Shown here piece by piece: positions 13,064 through 25,200 of a DNA stretch of 64,000 nt. The position numbers were made by a program, and so were the translations under genes. The stretch covers positions 372,001-436,000 of the forward strand of contig JASVEC010000004.1 in assembly GCA_030770535.1 (NCBI GenBank), in the 5' to 3' direction. Source of the DNA: Batkoa obscura. Its lineage: Eukaryota > Entomophthoromycota > Entomophthoromycetes > Entomophthorales > Batkoaceae. Within the stretch, counting starts at the first letter, position 1. Every line of letters starts with the position of its first letter. Below the pieces are notes generated by a model. The model saw only the letters and a list, made by a program, of their open reading frames with translations, was not told the origin of the DNA and made no database searches.

Positions 13064-13666
13064 GACCTTTTTAGTTTCATTTTATTAATAAATTTGATTT
13101 TGTTCTACTATTATTATTATTATTATTATTGCCCGTTTGTTACTTCAATTGATCCTTTAGATATTTAATTTTGTAGTTTAATTAAAATTATGTAATGTAA
13201 ATTTCCATAAAATGATGATGAAAAATTAGGTAATAATTTCCTACTAAGTTCTAAAAGGAAGAACTTTATTACAGATAGATGGTTTTCACATAAATTCATG
13301 ATTTTTTGGCCAAGATAAAATTTTAATGACTAAAAGTTTCAGATCTTTTAGTGAAATCATTAACTAAAAATGATAAATTAAGCCATTCAATTTACCAATT
13401 TACCCATTTGCCTCCTTTAAAATTCACATTAAAACTAAAAATGATTTATTTATCACTCTAAAACAAACTTTGTTTTCCATCATATTGAGATAAAATAATA
13501 AAAACGTCCTTAATGATTGGCTAAATCAAATGAAATTTCCCAGATAAGCGAATCATTTTTTAAAAGCTAATTAAAACTTAAAATATGAATTAAAAATTCT
13601 TAAAAAAAGTTTAAAAGCTTATAAATCAATCTAAACCTTCGTATATAAATAAAATAAAAAAATTGG
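13064..13666. other. Intergenic spacer with short ATT run
   Basis: About 600 bp between tandem genes. It contains a (TTA/ATT) run at about 13110-13131 and otherwise unremarkable AT-rich DNA that should include the promoter of the next gene. Confidence 0.5.
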
Positions 13667-15093
13667 ATGTCTTTAAACAATAACATTGACGACGAAATGA
13701 CTAAACATGAAGCAATCACAGGAGAAAACGTAGCAAGCAAGGATAAGAGTACCTTTTATTCGTTTATTAAGTCTGTTGCTTCTTTTACTGGAGACTTATC
13801 CCAGCTCACTTGTCCTGGGTTCCTACTATGCGGTACTTCAATTATCGAGTATTGGTAAGAGGAGTGAAAATATTTTGAAAAAAAATATTGAATTTTCCTA
13901 TTTAGTGCTCATTATGCAGACCACCCTGCCCTTATTAAAAATATAGCTTTAGCGCAAGATCCATTAGGTAATTTAAATTAGTAATTACGAAAACTTTAAA
14001 TTTAAGCAAAAAAATAAATAGAGCGTACCCAAGCAGTAACCGCTTGGTTTTTGTCAAGTTTATATGGAAGTTTTAGATCTAGGAATAAAGATAATTTTGA
14101 AAAGAAACCTTATAATCCAATCTTAGGGGAAAAATTTATTTGTAGTTTAAAAGATGCTAGCGGTGATAAAATCGATGTCAACTGTGAACAAGGTAACCTT
14201 AATTTTTTTAATGATTTTAATTATTTATTAAAAATAATTTTTTAGTTTCTCATCACCCCCCAATATCCGCTTTTCACTTAGAAAGTCAAGAACATGGTGT
14301 TTCTATCAATGGACACAGTATGACTTGTTTGTTTGTTTCTAAGAAATAATTTATTAACATATTTATTTTAGCTGGCCAAAAATCTAAATTTAAAGGAACA
14401 ACTATTAAAGTAAGTATATTATAACCACAATTTAAAGTTCTTTTATTAATTTAATTTTAGGTCACTCAAGTTGGACATATCACAGTCAGCCTAAAAAATA
14501 GTGATGAAACATTCATCATTTCATTACCAGAAATGCATATCCGCTCTTTGATTACTGGTCGTCCATTTTTGGACTTATATCATGAGTCTTATGTATACTC
14601 AAGTTCTGGATATATTGCCACCATCAAATACGTACAGAAAGGATGGTTTTCAGGAGATTATTTTGATATAAGTGGACATATTAAAGATAGTCAAGGTAAC
14701 GTACATCGTACAATCACAGGTAAATGGACCGAAGAATTTTCATTTAGTAATAAAAATGGCGACAAATTATTTGCTTTTAATCCAGAAACTACACCAATGG
14801 CGGAGAGAATTATTGCTCCATTGGAACAGCAAGAAGAAAATGAATCTCAACGCTTATGGAATGAAGTTAGCAAAGCCATTGAAGAGGAAGAATATGCGTT
14901 GGCTACAGAGAAAAAATCAGCTATTGAAAATAAACAGAGGGCACTACGTAAACAACGTCAGGAAGAAAATATAACTTGGGAGCCAAAGTACTTTTCATTT
15001 GTTAAAGATGAACCAGAGCGTATTAAAATAGAAAAGGCGCTTGGAACTGGATTAGAAGGGATTGATGAAGGATCTTGGGTGTTTAAAAAGTAG
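13667..15093 (+). CDS. KES1: Oxysterol-binding protein, Kes1/Osh4 type
   Basis: A sterol/PI4P exchange protein of the short (ORD-only) class. It moves sterol between membranes and counters PI4P. About seven exons are readable. Diagnostic features are KKPYNPILGEKF, followed after a short intron by the OSBP fingerprint EQVSHHPPISAFH (binds the PI4P head group), then SLPEMHIRSLITGRP, LDLYHESYVYSSSGY and KGWFSGDYFDISGHI. The C-terminal helix ends in a charged segment and SWVFKK. There is no PH domain or ankyrin repeat, which fits Kes1 rather than long OSBPs. The start ATG at 13667 follows a TATA-like GTATATAAA at 13641. Functionally it links to the PI4P made by the STT4 product at the left edge, though nothing shows co-regulation. 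Confidence 0.93.
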
Positions 15094-15304
15094 GATTCTT
15101 AGATTAAATAGCAGTAAAACGAAGAGTTTTTATTTAAGGGAAAATTAAAACTTGAATTATCTTTTTTTGTATTTTTATATCGATTAGTACTACTTTAATT
15201 ACCTATTCAATTAAATTAAAAAAATTATAGTATATATTAATTTTCGTGTATATTTTGTTTTTACTATTTTACCAACAATGAATTAAAACTTTAATACTTT
15301 TATT

Positions 15305-16060
15305 TTAATTCCACCAAATACTTATAGAAATACTAGGTGATAAAGCCTTAACATAATGCCACCAACCTTTAGGTAAATACAACATATCGCCCTCATTAAT
15401 GATAGTATCGATATATGGTACATCTACCGCATCCGGAAACAAACTAACGTCTAAATTTTCTGGATCAATCCTTGAAGTATTACTCAAATATTTTTCCTTA
15501 AATGGATATAGCCTATCTTTATACATATTATTATATAACCTTAAATATTTTGAACCTTTGATCTGTACGAATAAATTTTCGTAAGGATCAAAATGGATTG
15601 GAGTGATTGTATTGTCTGGTCCCATCCATAACATCATCTGTTCAAAACCTACTCTTCCACAGCTGAGTAAAGTGGGTATTTTAATATCTTGTTGAAGTTG
15701 GGGTATGAAGTTAAGTAATGGGTATTGTGCTAGATAGCCATAGTTTGGTATATCCTTTAGTTTTGCTTTAGGATTGCTCTGCATAAACAATTTGATATAT
15801 AAACTTAGTGGTAATTCGGTTTTACTATCGATCTTATCATAGCGATCTAACTCGACGGGCACAAGTGTAGTTCCATGATGTTTTATCCACCATTCCATAT
15901 CTTGCCATTTATTTAAAGCATTCCAATCATTTAGTTGACCACTTAGTTGTACGGGTCGATTCTTTAGATAATAATTCTCTTTAAATAAGGCATTTGTTAT
16001 AGATGGTAGTATTTTTATGGGATTTGTAAGTTTATTTAATAAAGTAAAAGTTGTATTCAT
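15305..16060 (-). CDS. JmjC-domain hydroxylase, KDM8/JMJD5-like
   Basis: Single exon, 251 residues, cupin-8/JmjC fold. The iron triad is visible: HFD in TPIHFDPYENLFVQIKGSK, and the distal His in LPKGWWHYVKALSPSISISI. The Lys of KGSKYLRLY fits 2-oxoglutarate binding. The order and wording match animal KDM8 (NTSRID, then PENLDVSLFPDAVDVPYID, then the distal His block). Human KDM8 is an arginine 3-hydroxylase, with disputed lysine demethylase activity. This copy lacks the N-terminal helical region of KDM8 (about 416 residues), so it is closer to a stand-alone catalytic domain. Its start codon is only 63 bp from that of the divergent WDR89 gene, so the two probably share a promoter. Confidence 0.9.
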   Translation of the reverse strand: MNTTFTLLNKLTNPIKILPSITNALFKENYYLKNRPVQLSGQLNDWNALNKWQDMEWWIKHHGTTLVPVELDRYDKIDSKTELPLSLYIKLFMQSNPKAKLKDIPNYGYLAQYPLLNFIPQLQQDIKIPTLLSCGRVGFEQMMLWMGPDNTITPIHFDPYENLFVQIKGSKYLRLYNNMYKDRLYPFKEKYLSNTSRIDPENLDVSLFPDAVDVPYIDTIINEGDMLYLPKGWWHYVKALSPSISISIWWN

Positions 16061-16123
16061 TCTTAAAAAAAATGAATTTCGAAATTAAATTTAAAATTTT
16101 TTTTTTAATAATTTATTTGACAA

Positions 16124-17586
16124 ATGGAACCAACAAAGAATTATAATTTAAATGCTAATTTTAATGTCAATGAATATAAAATAAAGAGGAGAGTGGTGTT
16201 TAGTCAGGATTTGGAATATATATTTGATGTCAAAAAGATAGGAGATACAAAATTAGCAGTATCGGGATCAAACTTAAAGATTAATATTTATGACCAAAAT
16301 AGTTTAAACTTAATCAGTACGTTAGATCATCATAAGAAACCGATTTCAAGTATTAAAAGAATAAATCAAAAACAAGATGTTTTTCTTTCTTCTTCAGAAG
16401 ATAGAACTATTGCTTTATGGGACTTGAGAGTTAGCTTATCCCCAATTCAAATTTGGACTGGTGAGTATTAGTAATATTATAGTTATAATGATAGAATTAA
16501 TAAAAGATAACTGAAGATAACCAAAACTCAATCAACTCCATAGACATCAACTGTGATGAAAATTTATTGATTGCAGGCACTTCTTTTAGTACTTATTCAC
16601 GGGAAGCTAAGATTTTGTTTTGGTATTTTAATGAGTAGTTAAAGAAAATCAAAATAATAAAATCTCCATTTAGGGACTTACGCACAAATAATATAGTTCA
16701 AGAATTTATTGAATGCCATAATGATGATATTACTTTAGTAAGTCGCATTTTAATAAATAAAGGAATTAAACTTAATACATGCAGATCGAGCATCACCCAA
16801 CAGATAAAAATAGATTTTTAAGTGGAGGGATGGATGGGTTAATATGTAGCTATAATTTAATATCCCAAGAAGAAGATGATAACCTAGAGAAGACAATCAA
16901 TTTTGGTAACTCTATAATGAGCTGTGGCTATTTTGGTCAAACACAACAATTTATCTTTGCTTTAAGTCATATGGAAACTTTTGCTATTTTTAGTTCAGAG
17001 GTAAACTAATTTTTATTTGCTATTTGTTTGTGTTACTTATTATTATAATAAGGGAGATTTAATCCATGACTTTGGTAGTATTAAAAATTTGTTTTGTCGT
17101 AAATCAGATTTTATTGTCGATTATATTATCGGCTGTCACTATGATAAATTAGAGGATCAGCTCTATCTTATGGCAGGTTCTTATAAGTAATATCATAATA
17201 TCTCAATACTATATATAATATGATATATTAATTCAATTAAAGTGGTAAAATTGGAATATTCTTGGTTAAGGGGGAAGGTGAGTTACAACTATACCAAGTA
17301 TTAAAAGATGGTCACAGTGATGTGGTAAGATCTGTATATTGGGATAATCAAGTAAGTTTAGTAATAATTATGATTGAACAATATAATTAAATTTTTTATT
17401 AAGTCAAAAGAAATAATTACTGGGGCCGAAGATGGAAAGCTAATATCCTGGGTCCATCAAATACAAAACAAACCTAATGTTGAAAGTAGACCGGGGAATA
17501 TAAAGGTAATAGTTGTTATTTGATCGATTTAATACTGATCATCTTATTTATAGAATACAAATCACATTCGTTTTTCACCTTATTAG
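16124..17586 (+). CDS. WDR89: WD40-repeat protein, WDR89-like
   Basis: About eight exons encode a beta-propeller. Clear WD repeats include LSSSEDRTIALWDLR, GTSFS...AKILFWDLR, IEHHPTDKNRFLSGGMDGLI, GHSDVVRSVYWDNQ and ITGAEDGKLISWVHQ. The arrangement, and the closing repeat with GAEDGKLISW, match WDR89 of animals, whose role is poorly defined. Introns are about 40-65 nt. The stop is at 17584-17586 after the short last exon. The gene is divergent from the JmjC gene (63 bp between ATGs) and converges with the U1-C gene. I am confident of the fold and fairly confident of the orthology. Confidence 0.85.
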
Positions 17587-17872
17587 AAATAATAAGATTT
17601 ATAGATAAATAATATAATAGACTAAATAAAAGCTGTTAATTTAATTTATTAAAAGAACAGCAACTAATTCATTTTTTAAAATTTACTTCTAAATATAAAT
17701 CACTCCATAATAAACATCGTATGAAAGTTAAAAATACACCATTTTAATCCATTCTAAGTTGTATCTTAATTAGTAAATAAATTCATAATCCATTATTGAG
17801 TTAAACTTGCAATCTAAATCTTTTATTTTAATTTAATAATTTTATATAAATTATAGCTACTTGTTTTATAAA

Positions 17873-18340
17873 TTATTTTTGATACATAGCTTGCGGAGGA
17901 AAACCTTGATTTGGATTCACAGGGCCATCTAATTTTTTAAAATTAATATACATACTTTTACAAATTAATAATAAAATTACTATTTTGAGGTCCCGGTTGT
18001 CTACCACCTAAAAAACAATTAACTTAAAAGATTTAAAAATTAAGCTGTTTCAGTTACCTGAATAAATACCAGTAATCCTATCAATCACGGTTTGTGTTGT
18101 ATCTTGACCAAGGCCTTAAAATAGTATTAGTAAAAATTTTAATTTAATTTATCAAACTATTTAACATACCAGAATAATAATCCTTAACTGCAGCGGCATG
18201 TTTCCAACCCGAATTATGGGCTTTACGCACTGCCATAGTATCATGGGTTAAAAATATATCACAATAATCTATTATTTTGATTAACTTTTTGTTGATTCTT
18301 AATTATTCTTATTAAACTTACCACAGTAATATTTAGCCAT
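17873..18340 (-). CDS. SNRPC: U1 small nuclear ribonucleoprotein C (U1-C/Yhc1)
   Basis: Four small exons encode 85 residues. Exon 1 is only 19 nt (18322-18340) and encodes MAKYYC. The following exons give [18 protein letters not shown] and [16 protein letters not shown], the C2H2 zinc finger of U1-C with C6, C9, H24 and H30 in the standard spacing. Next come [20 protein letters not shown] and a short Pro/Gln tail ending [11 protein letters not shown]1-C stabilises pairing of U1 snRNA with the 5' splice site. The human protein (159) has a long Pro/Met-rich tail, mostly missing here. The gene is divergent from the GFA-like gene, with 193 bp between start codons. Confidence 0.92.
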
Positions 18341-18532
18341 TTTATATATTTAAAAAAGAATAAAATTTAGTTTGTATTTTTTTGCTTAAGGTATTTTTTT
18401 TGCACAGTAAGTTTTAACCTTTTTTTTATCCTTAAAACAATTGCTATGAATTACACGTGATTAGGGTTATCCAGAATGAATATAAAACGAACTTTAATAG
18501 TTTTATGACTTAACTTTGTTATAAAAAATAAG

Positions 18533-19016
18533 ATGGTACTTTATAAAGGCAGTTGTCATTGTGGTATTATAAAATTTGAAGTTGAAGCAGGAGAAGAGTT
18601 AACTATCATAGACTGTAATTGTTCCATTTGTTTTAAAAAGGGCAAGTTTTTAATTTAAAACATAATAGATGAAATAGTTAATTAGGTTTAGGCTTTCAAC
18701 ATTTAATAGTGAGTAAAGATAAATTAAAAATCAATAGTGATATGGAATTACTTTCTTTATATACGTTTAATACTCATATAGCTAAGCATTACTTTTGTAA
18801 AAAATGTGGTATCTGTCCTTTTTATATTCCTAGATCTAACCCAGATGGCTTTGATGTAAGTTTATATCCTTATATTCTTTAATTTTATCTTATTGTTTTT
18901 AGATCAATTATCGTTGTATTGATGAACCTAAACCAAAAAAGATTACTTTTGAACTGTATGATGGTAATAATTGGGAGCAACAACCTTCTTTAGCTCATCT
19001 TTCGACTTCTACTTAA
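18533..19016 (+). CDS. GFA/CENP-V domain zinc protein
   Basis: Three exons encode a Mss4-like GFA domain. Zinc ligands are visible: GSCHCGIIKFEVE and DCNCSICFKKG at the start, then HYFCKKCGICPFYIPRSNPDG and INYRCID. The family includes glutathione-dependent formaldehyde-activating enzymes and centromere protein V. In most fungi the substrate is unknown. Intron 1 (18648-18690 approx.) starts with GCAAGT, so it is a GC-AG intron. With it removed the frame reads KKGLGFQH, as expected for the domain. Stop at 19014-19016. Confidence 0.88.
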
Positions 19017-19084
19017 ATTTATCAAAAATGACATTAAATAAAGATATAATGAATATTTGAAAAAAATTGAAAATTAAAAATTAT

Positions 19085-19519
19085 TTAATTTATTATATAA
19101 AAACAGGCAAGGTAGAATAAAGCCAATAATAAAACATGAGTATGCATAATCAAGCCATTAGAAGTCTCCTGTTTTGATTGTTTAAAAGAATTAGTTAAAT
19201 TACCATTTTTAGTTAACCCATTACTATCGTTCTCATTTGCATCTACTTTCATTTGTTTAAATGTTTGACTTTTAGGCAACATACAACCCTTATCGGATAC
19301 TTCTTTTTTATTAAAATAAAGTAATTGAATATCGTTTCCAGAAGCAAAATCACTCAATATATCTTTATGTTCCTTTTTAAACTCATGATATTTAAATGCT
19401 GGAATATCACTTCCTTGATCCATTTGATTTATCTCCATCTGGTTCGTTGATCTACTTGAACTCATTGATTCAGTATGAAGTATCACTAATAATAAACCAG
19501 TTAATATTATATGCTTCAT
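19085..19519 (-). CDS. Small secreted, possibly GPI-anchored protein of unknown function
   Basis: 144 residues, single exon. The N-terminus (MKHIILTGLLLVILHTES) looks like a signal peptide. The C-terminus (HTHVLLLALFYLACFYIIN) is a hydrophobic tail with no charged residues after it, preceded by a Ser/Asn/Gly-containing stretch, the layout of a GPI-anchor signal. The middle is hydrophilic (K/D/E/N/S) with two Asn-x-Ser/Thr sites and a single Cys. I do not recognise a family. It converges with the GFA gene, 68 bp apart. Confidence 0.6.
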   Translation of the reverse strand: MKHIILTGLLLVILHTESMSSSRSTNQMEINQMDQGSDIPAFKYHEFKKEHKDILSDFASGNDIQLLYFNKKEVSDKGCMLPKSQTFKQMKVDANENDSNGLTKNGNLTNSFKQSKQETSNGLIMHTHVLLLALFYLACFYIIN

Positions 19520-20085
19520 TGAAATAAATTGAAATTAAATATTAAATAATTTATATTATAAATGTAAAGATTTAAAAAGTTAGTTTAATTGTGAATACTA
19601 AGATTTTAATTTCAACCAATAGGAATTTTTAAAGGATAGTTAAATGGAAATGTCTCTTTTAATTTCTTTTTTCTTGTCTATTTTTTAACTGCTATTGAAT
19701 GGAAAGAATTATAAATAAGATTCATAAAAAGACATGCTTGTTTTTGCAAATAGATAGAACTTTAGATTGAAATTAATTTCAATAAAAAAACGTTAAATTA
19801 TTAAAAAAATAGTTTTATATAAAAAATGAAAAATGTATTTAATAACTTTTAAATAGAATTTTGATTTTATTGTATAATAATAGTAAGGGATTAAGATTAA
19901 ATTTCAATATACTAAATAACCTTATATTTTATTTTATTTTATTTTATTTTAATTGAAACTCAATTCAACTTTACATTTAGTCATAATCATATATCTTATT
20001 ACAATCAATATAATTACATTTATAATACAACTCTGATTCCCCCTTATTTTAACCTAATAATTAATCATCTATTAAACCTCATAAT
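19520..20085. other. AT-rich spacer with ATTTT tandem run
   Basis: Contains (ATTTT)n at about 19926-19950. No gene seen. Confidence 0.5.
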
Positions 20086-21465
20086 TCATCTTTTTTCATT
20101 GTCATTTGGCCTTTTTAAAAAAACATTAAGATCTGTAGTAGATTCTAATAGAGAACTTGATTGTGTAGCAGTGTCCTCATTAGGCTCCGAATTCTCATTC
20201 GTATGAGTTGATATAATACTAGTAGCATAACTTTGATTATAAAAATTAATTTTTTGTAAGCCTAAGCCAAATTGATTTAAACAAATTATGGAATAAATTA
20301 CACTCATTAACATTAATAATACACATACTCCTTGGACTAGAAATAAGTTTAATATACTATTAATAAATATAGCTGAATTTTTATATAAGATATTGAGTTG
20401 AATTATAAATTGAATTTCATAATAAATCATTAAACTTAAATAACCAACTGCTCCACTAAATAATATGATAAATAAAAACATAGAGATTCTTATTTCTTTT
20501 TTTAACTAAATAATATGAATTAATAATTAAATATATAAAAATATAAAATATAAAATATAAATTCTAACTTACTGATATAACCCCAATCAATAAAAATGCT
20601 ATAAAGCATAAGAAAATTGTAACAATATTGACTTTAATATCGGAAAACAACAGTGGTATCTTTATATCTGTATTATTCCAAGCCAACCTTAAATAAACAT
20701 AATTTGCTAATGTCATAATTAAATAACCAAATGTTAATTTTAATAATGCCCATAATAATTGTCTTTTTTTCATTAATTTAAATGTATAAAAATTGGCACC
20801 CATTTTTCGATAAACATTCCAAGTTAAATTACTTCTTAATACAAAATAAAAGGCTATTATTAAACTTCCGGTTATTGCTCGGAAAAGTAGTTCAATTCCA
20901 TTAATGATTAACGTTTTCCAACCATACAAACTGATAGTACCTATTAAGTCACGTTTAATTGGATCCGTTATAAAATACTAAAATAATATAAATAAATTAA
21001 TATGTTAAATATAAATATATAAATATTATTATTAATTACCATTATCAAAGCAATCGTTTCAAAACAACATAAAAAATAAATAATAAAATTAAATAAAAAA
21101 TAAAAATGTAATTGATGTAAGTTTTTACAAATAATAGCATCTAATAAATAAATATTTAATATTAAATCATTAATCATTTTTATAATTGATTGATACAAAT
21201 TCATATTAATACCCAAATCAAATTTAAACTCGGTAGTTGAACTATTATACCCTATTATTTGTATAATATCTAATAATAATGTAATAAATAATTGAATTAA
21301 TATAATATATGTTATTATTCGTTTCTTTGGGGTATCTAATAAACTGCCTTTGACCTAATATAATGAATAAGATTAATTGAATATTTGAATTCTATTTTGT
21401 TATAGAAAATGAATTACTTCATGACTTAATAGTGAAGATAAACTCGATCTATCCCCAACAGTCAT
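20086..21465 (-). CDS. Multi-pass membrane protein, family unknown
   Basis: The start at 21465 reads MTVGDRSSLSSLLSHE; three introns follow. The mature product has about seven hydrophobic segments, including ITYIILIQLFITLLLDIIQII, FYFLFNFIIYFLCCFETIALI, GSLIIAFYFVL, LLWALLKLTFGYLIMTLANY, IVTIFLCFIAFLLIGVI, LFIILFSGAVGYLSLMIYY and LFLVQGVCVLLMLMSVIYSI. The last 60 residues form a hydrophilic Ser/Thr/Asn-rich tail ending NDNEKR. Seven spans with a cytosolic-looking tail would suit a receptor or transporter, but I see no family motif. Splice sites: donors at GTAATTC (near 21417) and GTAATTAAT (near 21042). Confidence 0.6.
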
Positions 21466-22210
21466 TATTATTTTCTTTAATTAAAAATTGAAATTTATAC
21501 TAGATAATAAATTAAAAAGATAGAAAGTAAAAAAATTAAAATATTATTTCTTCCTTCTTATTTTTGATTTTTTTAAGAAAAAATCGAGATGTGTTAATAA
21601 ATTTACCGTTTTTGTTAATTAAGACTCAAAGCTCTTAAAACGGATTTATAAAAGAATGAATACTGATTTGTTGATTTTACTACTTTTTATTTTACGGACA
21701 AAATTAAAATTATCAATGCTCCGTTTTTTTTTACCAAGGTTGAAAATAGATGGGGAGTTCAAATTAATTTATAAAACAATAACTTTTTTTAAATTTTAAA
21801 TAAGTTTCTTCTAAATATAATAATAACTATGACATAATAAATTTTAGTTTGATTCTATTCAATTATTACTTTTATTAGTTAAATAAGGTTTATTAATAGA
21901 CAATTATTAAAACTAATATTTTAATTAATAAAATAAAATTTTATACAGTCGATTATTAAGGTTTAAAATTTAAATATCTCTAACCTTAAAAAGGGAACTA
22001 CATCTATAGATCTATATATTACAAATAAATAATGTTTTTATAACCTTAATACTTTTAATTAAGATTAAATATACTAATTATAATAATTAAAAAATATAAA
22101 TAATTTAAAAAATAAAAGATAAAAAATAACTTTTAATAAAAACTAAAAATTAATATCTTTATTAACTCATTCATAAAAGAAAACCCAGCTTTAAATGAAT
22201 TTAATATTAA
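21466..22210. other. AT-rich spacer
   Basis: About 740 bp with very low GC, upstream of the membrane-protein gene and downstream of the IQGAP gene. Nothing recognised. Confidence 0.5.
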
Positions 22211-25200
22211 TCAAATATAAAATTTCTTATTAATAAAATGAAGTAAAAGATTGACGTTAACTTTCACTTCTTCGTCTAATAAATCAATCACTAATTGATT
22301 ATCAAATTGAGCTTGTAATAAAGATTCTAAAGAAATAATAGTATCTTCTCCAGGTAATTTTCTACCCATATAATAAGCTGCTACTTTAAATTGACCTACT
22401 TGATCCGAAGATATAATAAAATTGATTTTATCAAATTGTCTTGGTAAATAATCTTTAATACTAATTAATATTCCTTTTTGATACAATCGATCAGCAGTAT
22501 ATTTAAAAGATCCAAATTTGGGTACACTACCTGATTTACTAATTTCTTTTAAATGGAAATATTGTTTTGTAAATGGTATTGCTTTTGTTTTTTTACTAAA
22601 AGAAATTAAAAAAATGTTAATATTAATTCTTATTATTTTAATTTAAAATAAAAATTAACTTACTTTTTTTTACTACTATGCATATTCATACAAGAATCTA
22701 AATAATCTTGATAAATGGAATGTTGATCAATTAAATATCTTTCTTTGATTTTCAAATTACTTATTGTTTGATAAATTCTCTTTAATTCTTCTTTTCTAGA
22801 TATTCTTCTTTTAGATTTACTTCTTATATCGGCTGCTATGGAATGAATCATAACTTGATAATTATCTTCTCTTTTAAGCATTCCTTCCGCTTCCAATTTC
22901 AAAGCATTATTAAATGCAATTTGTTTTAATTGTGCAAATGACATACTATATTAATATTTTTAATATTTTTAATATCTTTCTTTTTAAATTAATTATTAAT
23001 AATCTAATTTACCTTGTAACATCAATTAATTTTTGAGAAGATGAAGAATTGTTCTCATTTTCATTTGATTCTTTTCTTTCCTTTTGTAAAAGATCTTTAA
23101 ATCGAGTTTCTTCATTTTGACTCACTGGTTTTTGTAATACTTCTAATAATGAACTACCTGATTGTACTCTTAATACATAGGTCATTAAACGTTTAGTTTC
23201 AACAAATAAATGTTTTAATTCACAATCTAATTCTAAAAATAAAATAAAATATTAATATTTTAATATTATTATAAAGTAAATAATTAATTACCGTTAATGG
23301 AAGGAAATCTATTATATAAATGAAGAGAAATTTCTTTTGAATGAGCTAACACTTGATCTGCAGAAATAGTAGGTGGATCCCCAATTTCTTTTAATATAAT
23401 TTTTAATTGATCTTTATCGCCGTTAGTTAACCAATCTAAATTATTAATTAACATTTTATGTAATGAATAAATTTCATTTGGTGATATATAAATCACTGGT
23501 CTTTTAGTAAAGGTTAAATCTAAAAACTCATCAATTTCAAATTGAATTTCAGGTTCCACTACTTCTGTTACTGAATAAATATATTTAGCAAATTTTTCAG
23601 AAGTGTAAGCAACATAAGTATTTAAAGGTTGTAAAAAGATATTATCTTCATTAAATAATTTCCCCATTGAAACTTGATTTAACATTTTAGCTACCTAAAA
23701 AATTAAAGTTAATAATGTTACTATTTAACAAATAATAAGAAATATATTACTTCAGCTAAACATCTTCTATGATGTGGTGAAATTTCTACTTCAATAACAT
23801 CAAATGATTCAGGTGCAACAATAGCTGGATTAATGTATCGATAATATACCAAATGACCCACAATTTTAATAATTACATTTTCTCTTTCATTAGGGAATTT
23901 CTTTAATAAACTAGCTTTCAATTCTTTAGCTATATATCGAATACCATATGGCATTTGATCTAATGAAGAATAAATTCTTTCAATAAATTGATCTGTGATA
24001 GATCTTAATTGTTGTAAATGTTGAATTAATACACTTCTCGTTTCACTATCATTTAAAGCTATTTCTGCTGTTACATCATATGGTCTTAAACTCTTTTCAC
24101 CTGTCCTTAATTCTTCTTGTTTAATTAAAGCACGATAAATCTATATTAAAATAAAAATAAAAATAAAATTAATAAAATTATATTAAAAAAAGAAATTAAA
24201 TTATTAATTACTAATAAAGGATTAGTTTGTAAATCAATATTTGGATCCTGTAAAATTTGTTGAATAATAGGTTGTAATAAATCTCTTAAATACTTTCTTT
24301 CTTTAACTCCTCGATTATAATGTACAGCTAATTTGATAAACACTGGATTACCCCTTAAGAAATCTTCAATTCTATTGATAGAATCTAATTCAATATGAAT
24401 TGCAGTTTTAAATAAATTTAATAACATAAATTCTTCTCTTTTATTTTGAGCAAAACCAAATAAAGTTAATACTACTGTTTCAAAAAACTTTTTATATTCA
24501 TTAGTTAATACTGTACCCTTATTATAATTATTTAAATTTAACTCTGAAGTTTCAGTAATATTTTTTAACTTAGAATTATTACCACAAGATAAACTATTTT
24601 GATTAATTAAAGTTAATAATTTACCCAAATAAATAGGTTGAGTTTGTAATAAATAAAATAATTGTTGATAACCTTCTAATCGTTTACGATTTTCTTTATC
24701 TAATTTTTTCAAGGGTATAACTTTATTCTCTTTGACTTCTAAATCTGATAAATTATTATTATTTCCACTATTACTTCCTAAAATTCCATTCATTCTTGTA
24801 ATTCTTAATACTTCTTCTAAACTAATTCGATTTCGAACTAATAATGCTATTTTAATATCTAATTCATTTAATTGATTTTCTGTTTGTCCGATATCTCGTA
24901 TTTTTTTAATTGATGATTTTCTTAATTCTTCTAATTCCAATTCTTCTGCAAAATCTTTATCACTATCTTCTAATAATGGTAAAAAGGATTGCATACAAGA
25001 AATTCCATTTTCTGTCATTAAATCTAATTTAGGTGGTATTGTTGGTAAAGTATTACTTTGTATTCTTTGACTATTTGATGTCATTGTTCTTTGAATATTA
25101 TTAACATATGGTCGATATTTTAAATAATTAGTTTGAAATTGCATTAATTTATGATATTGTTTCATGTTTTCAATAGAAGGAGAGATCAATTTATTATTAG

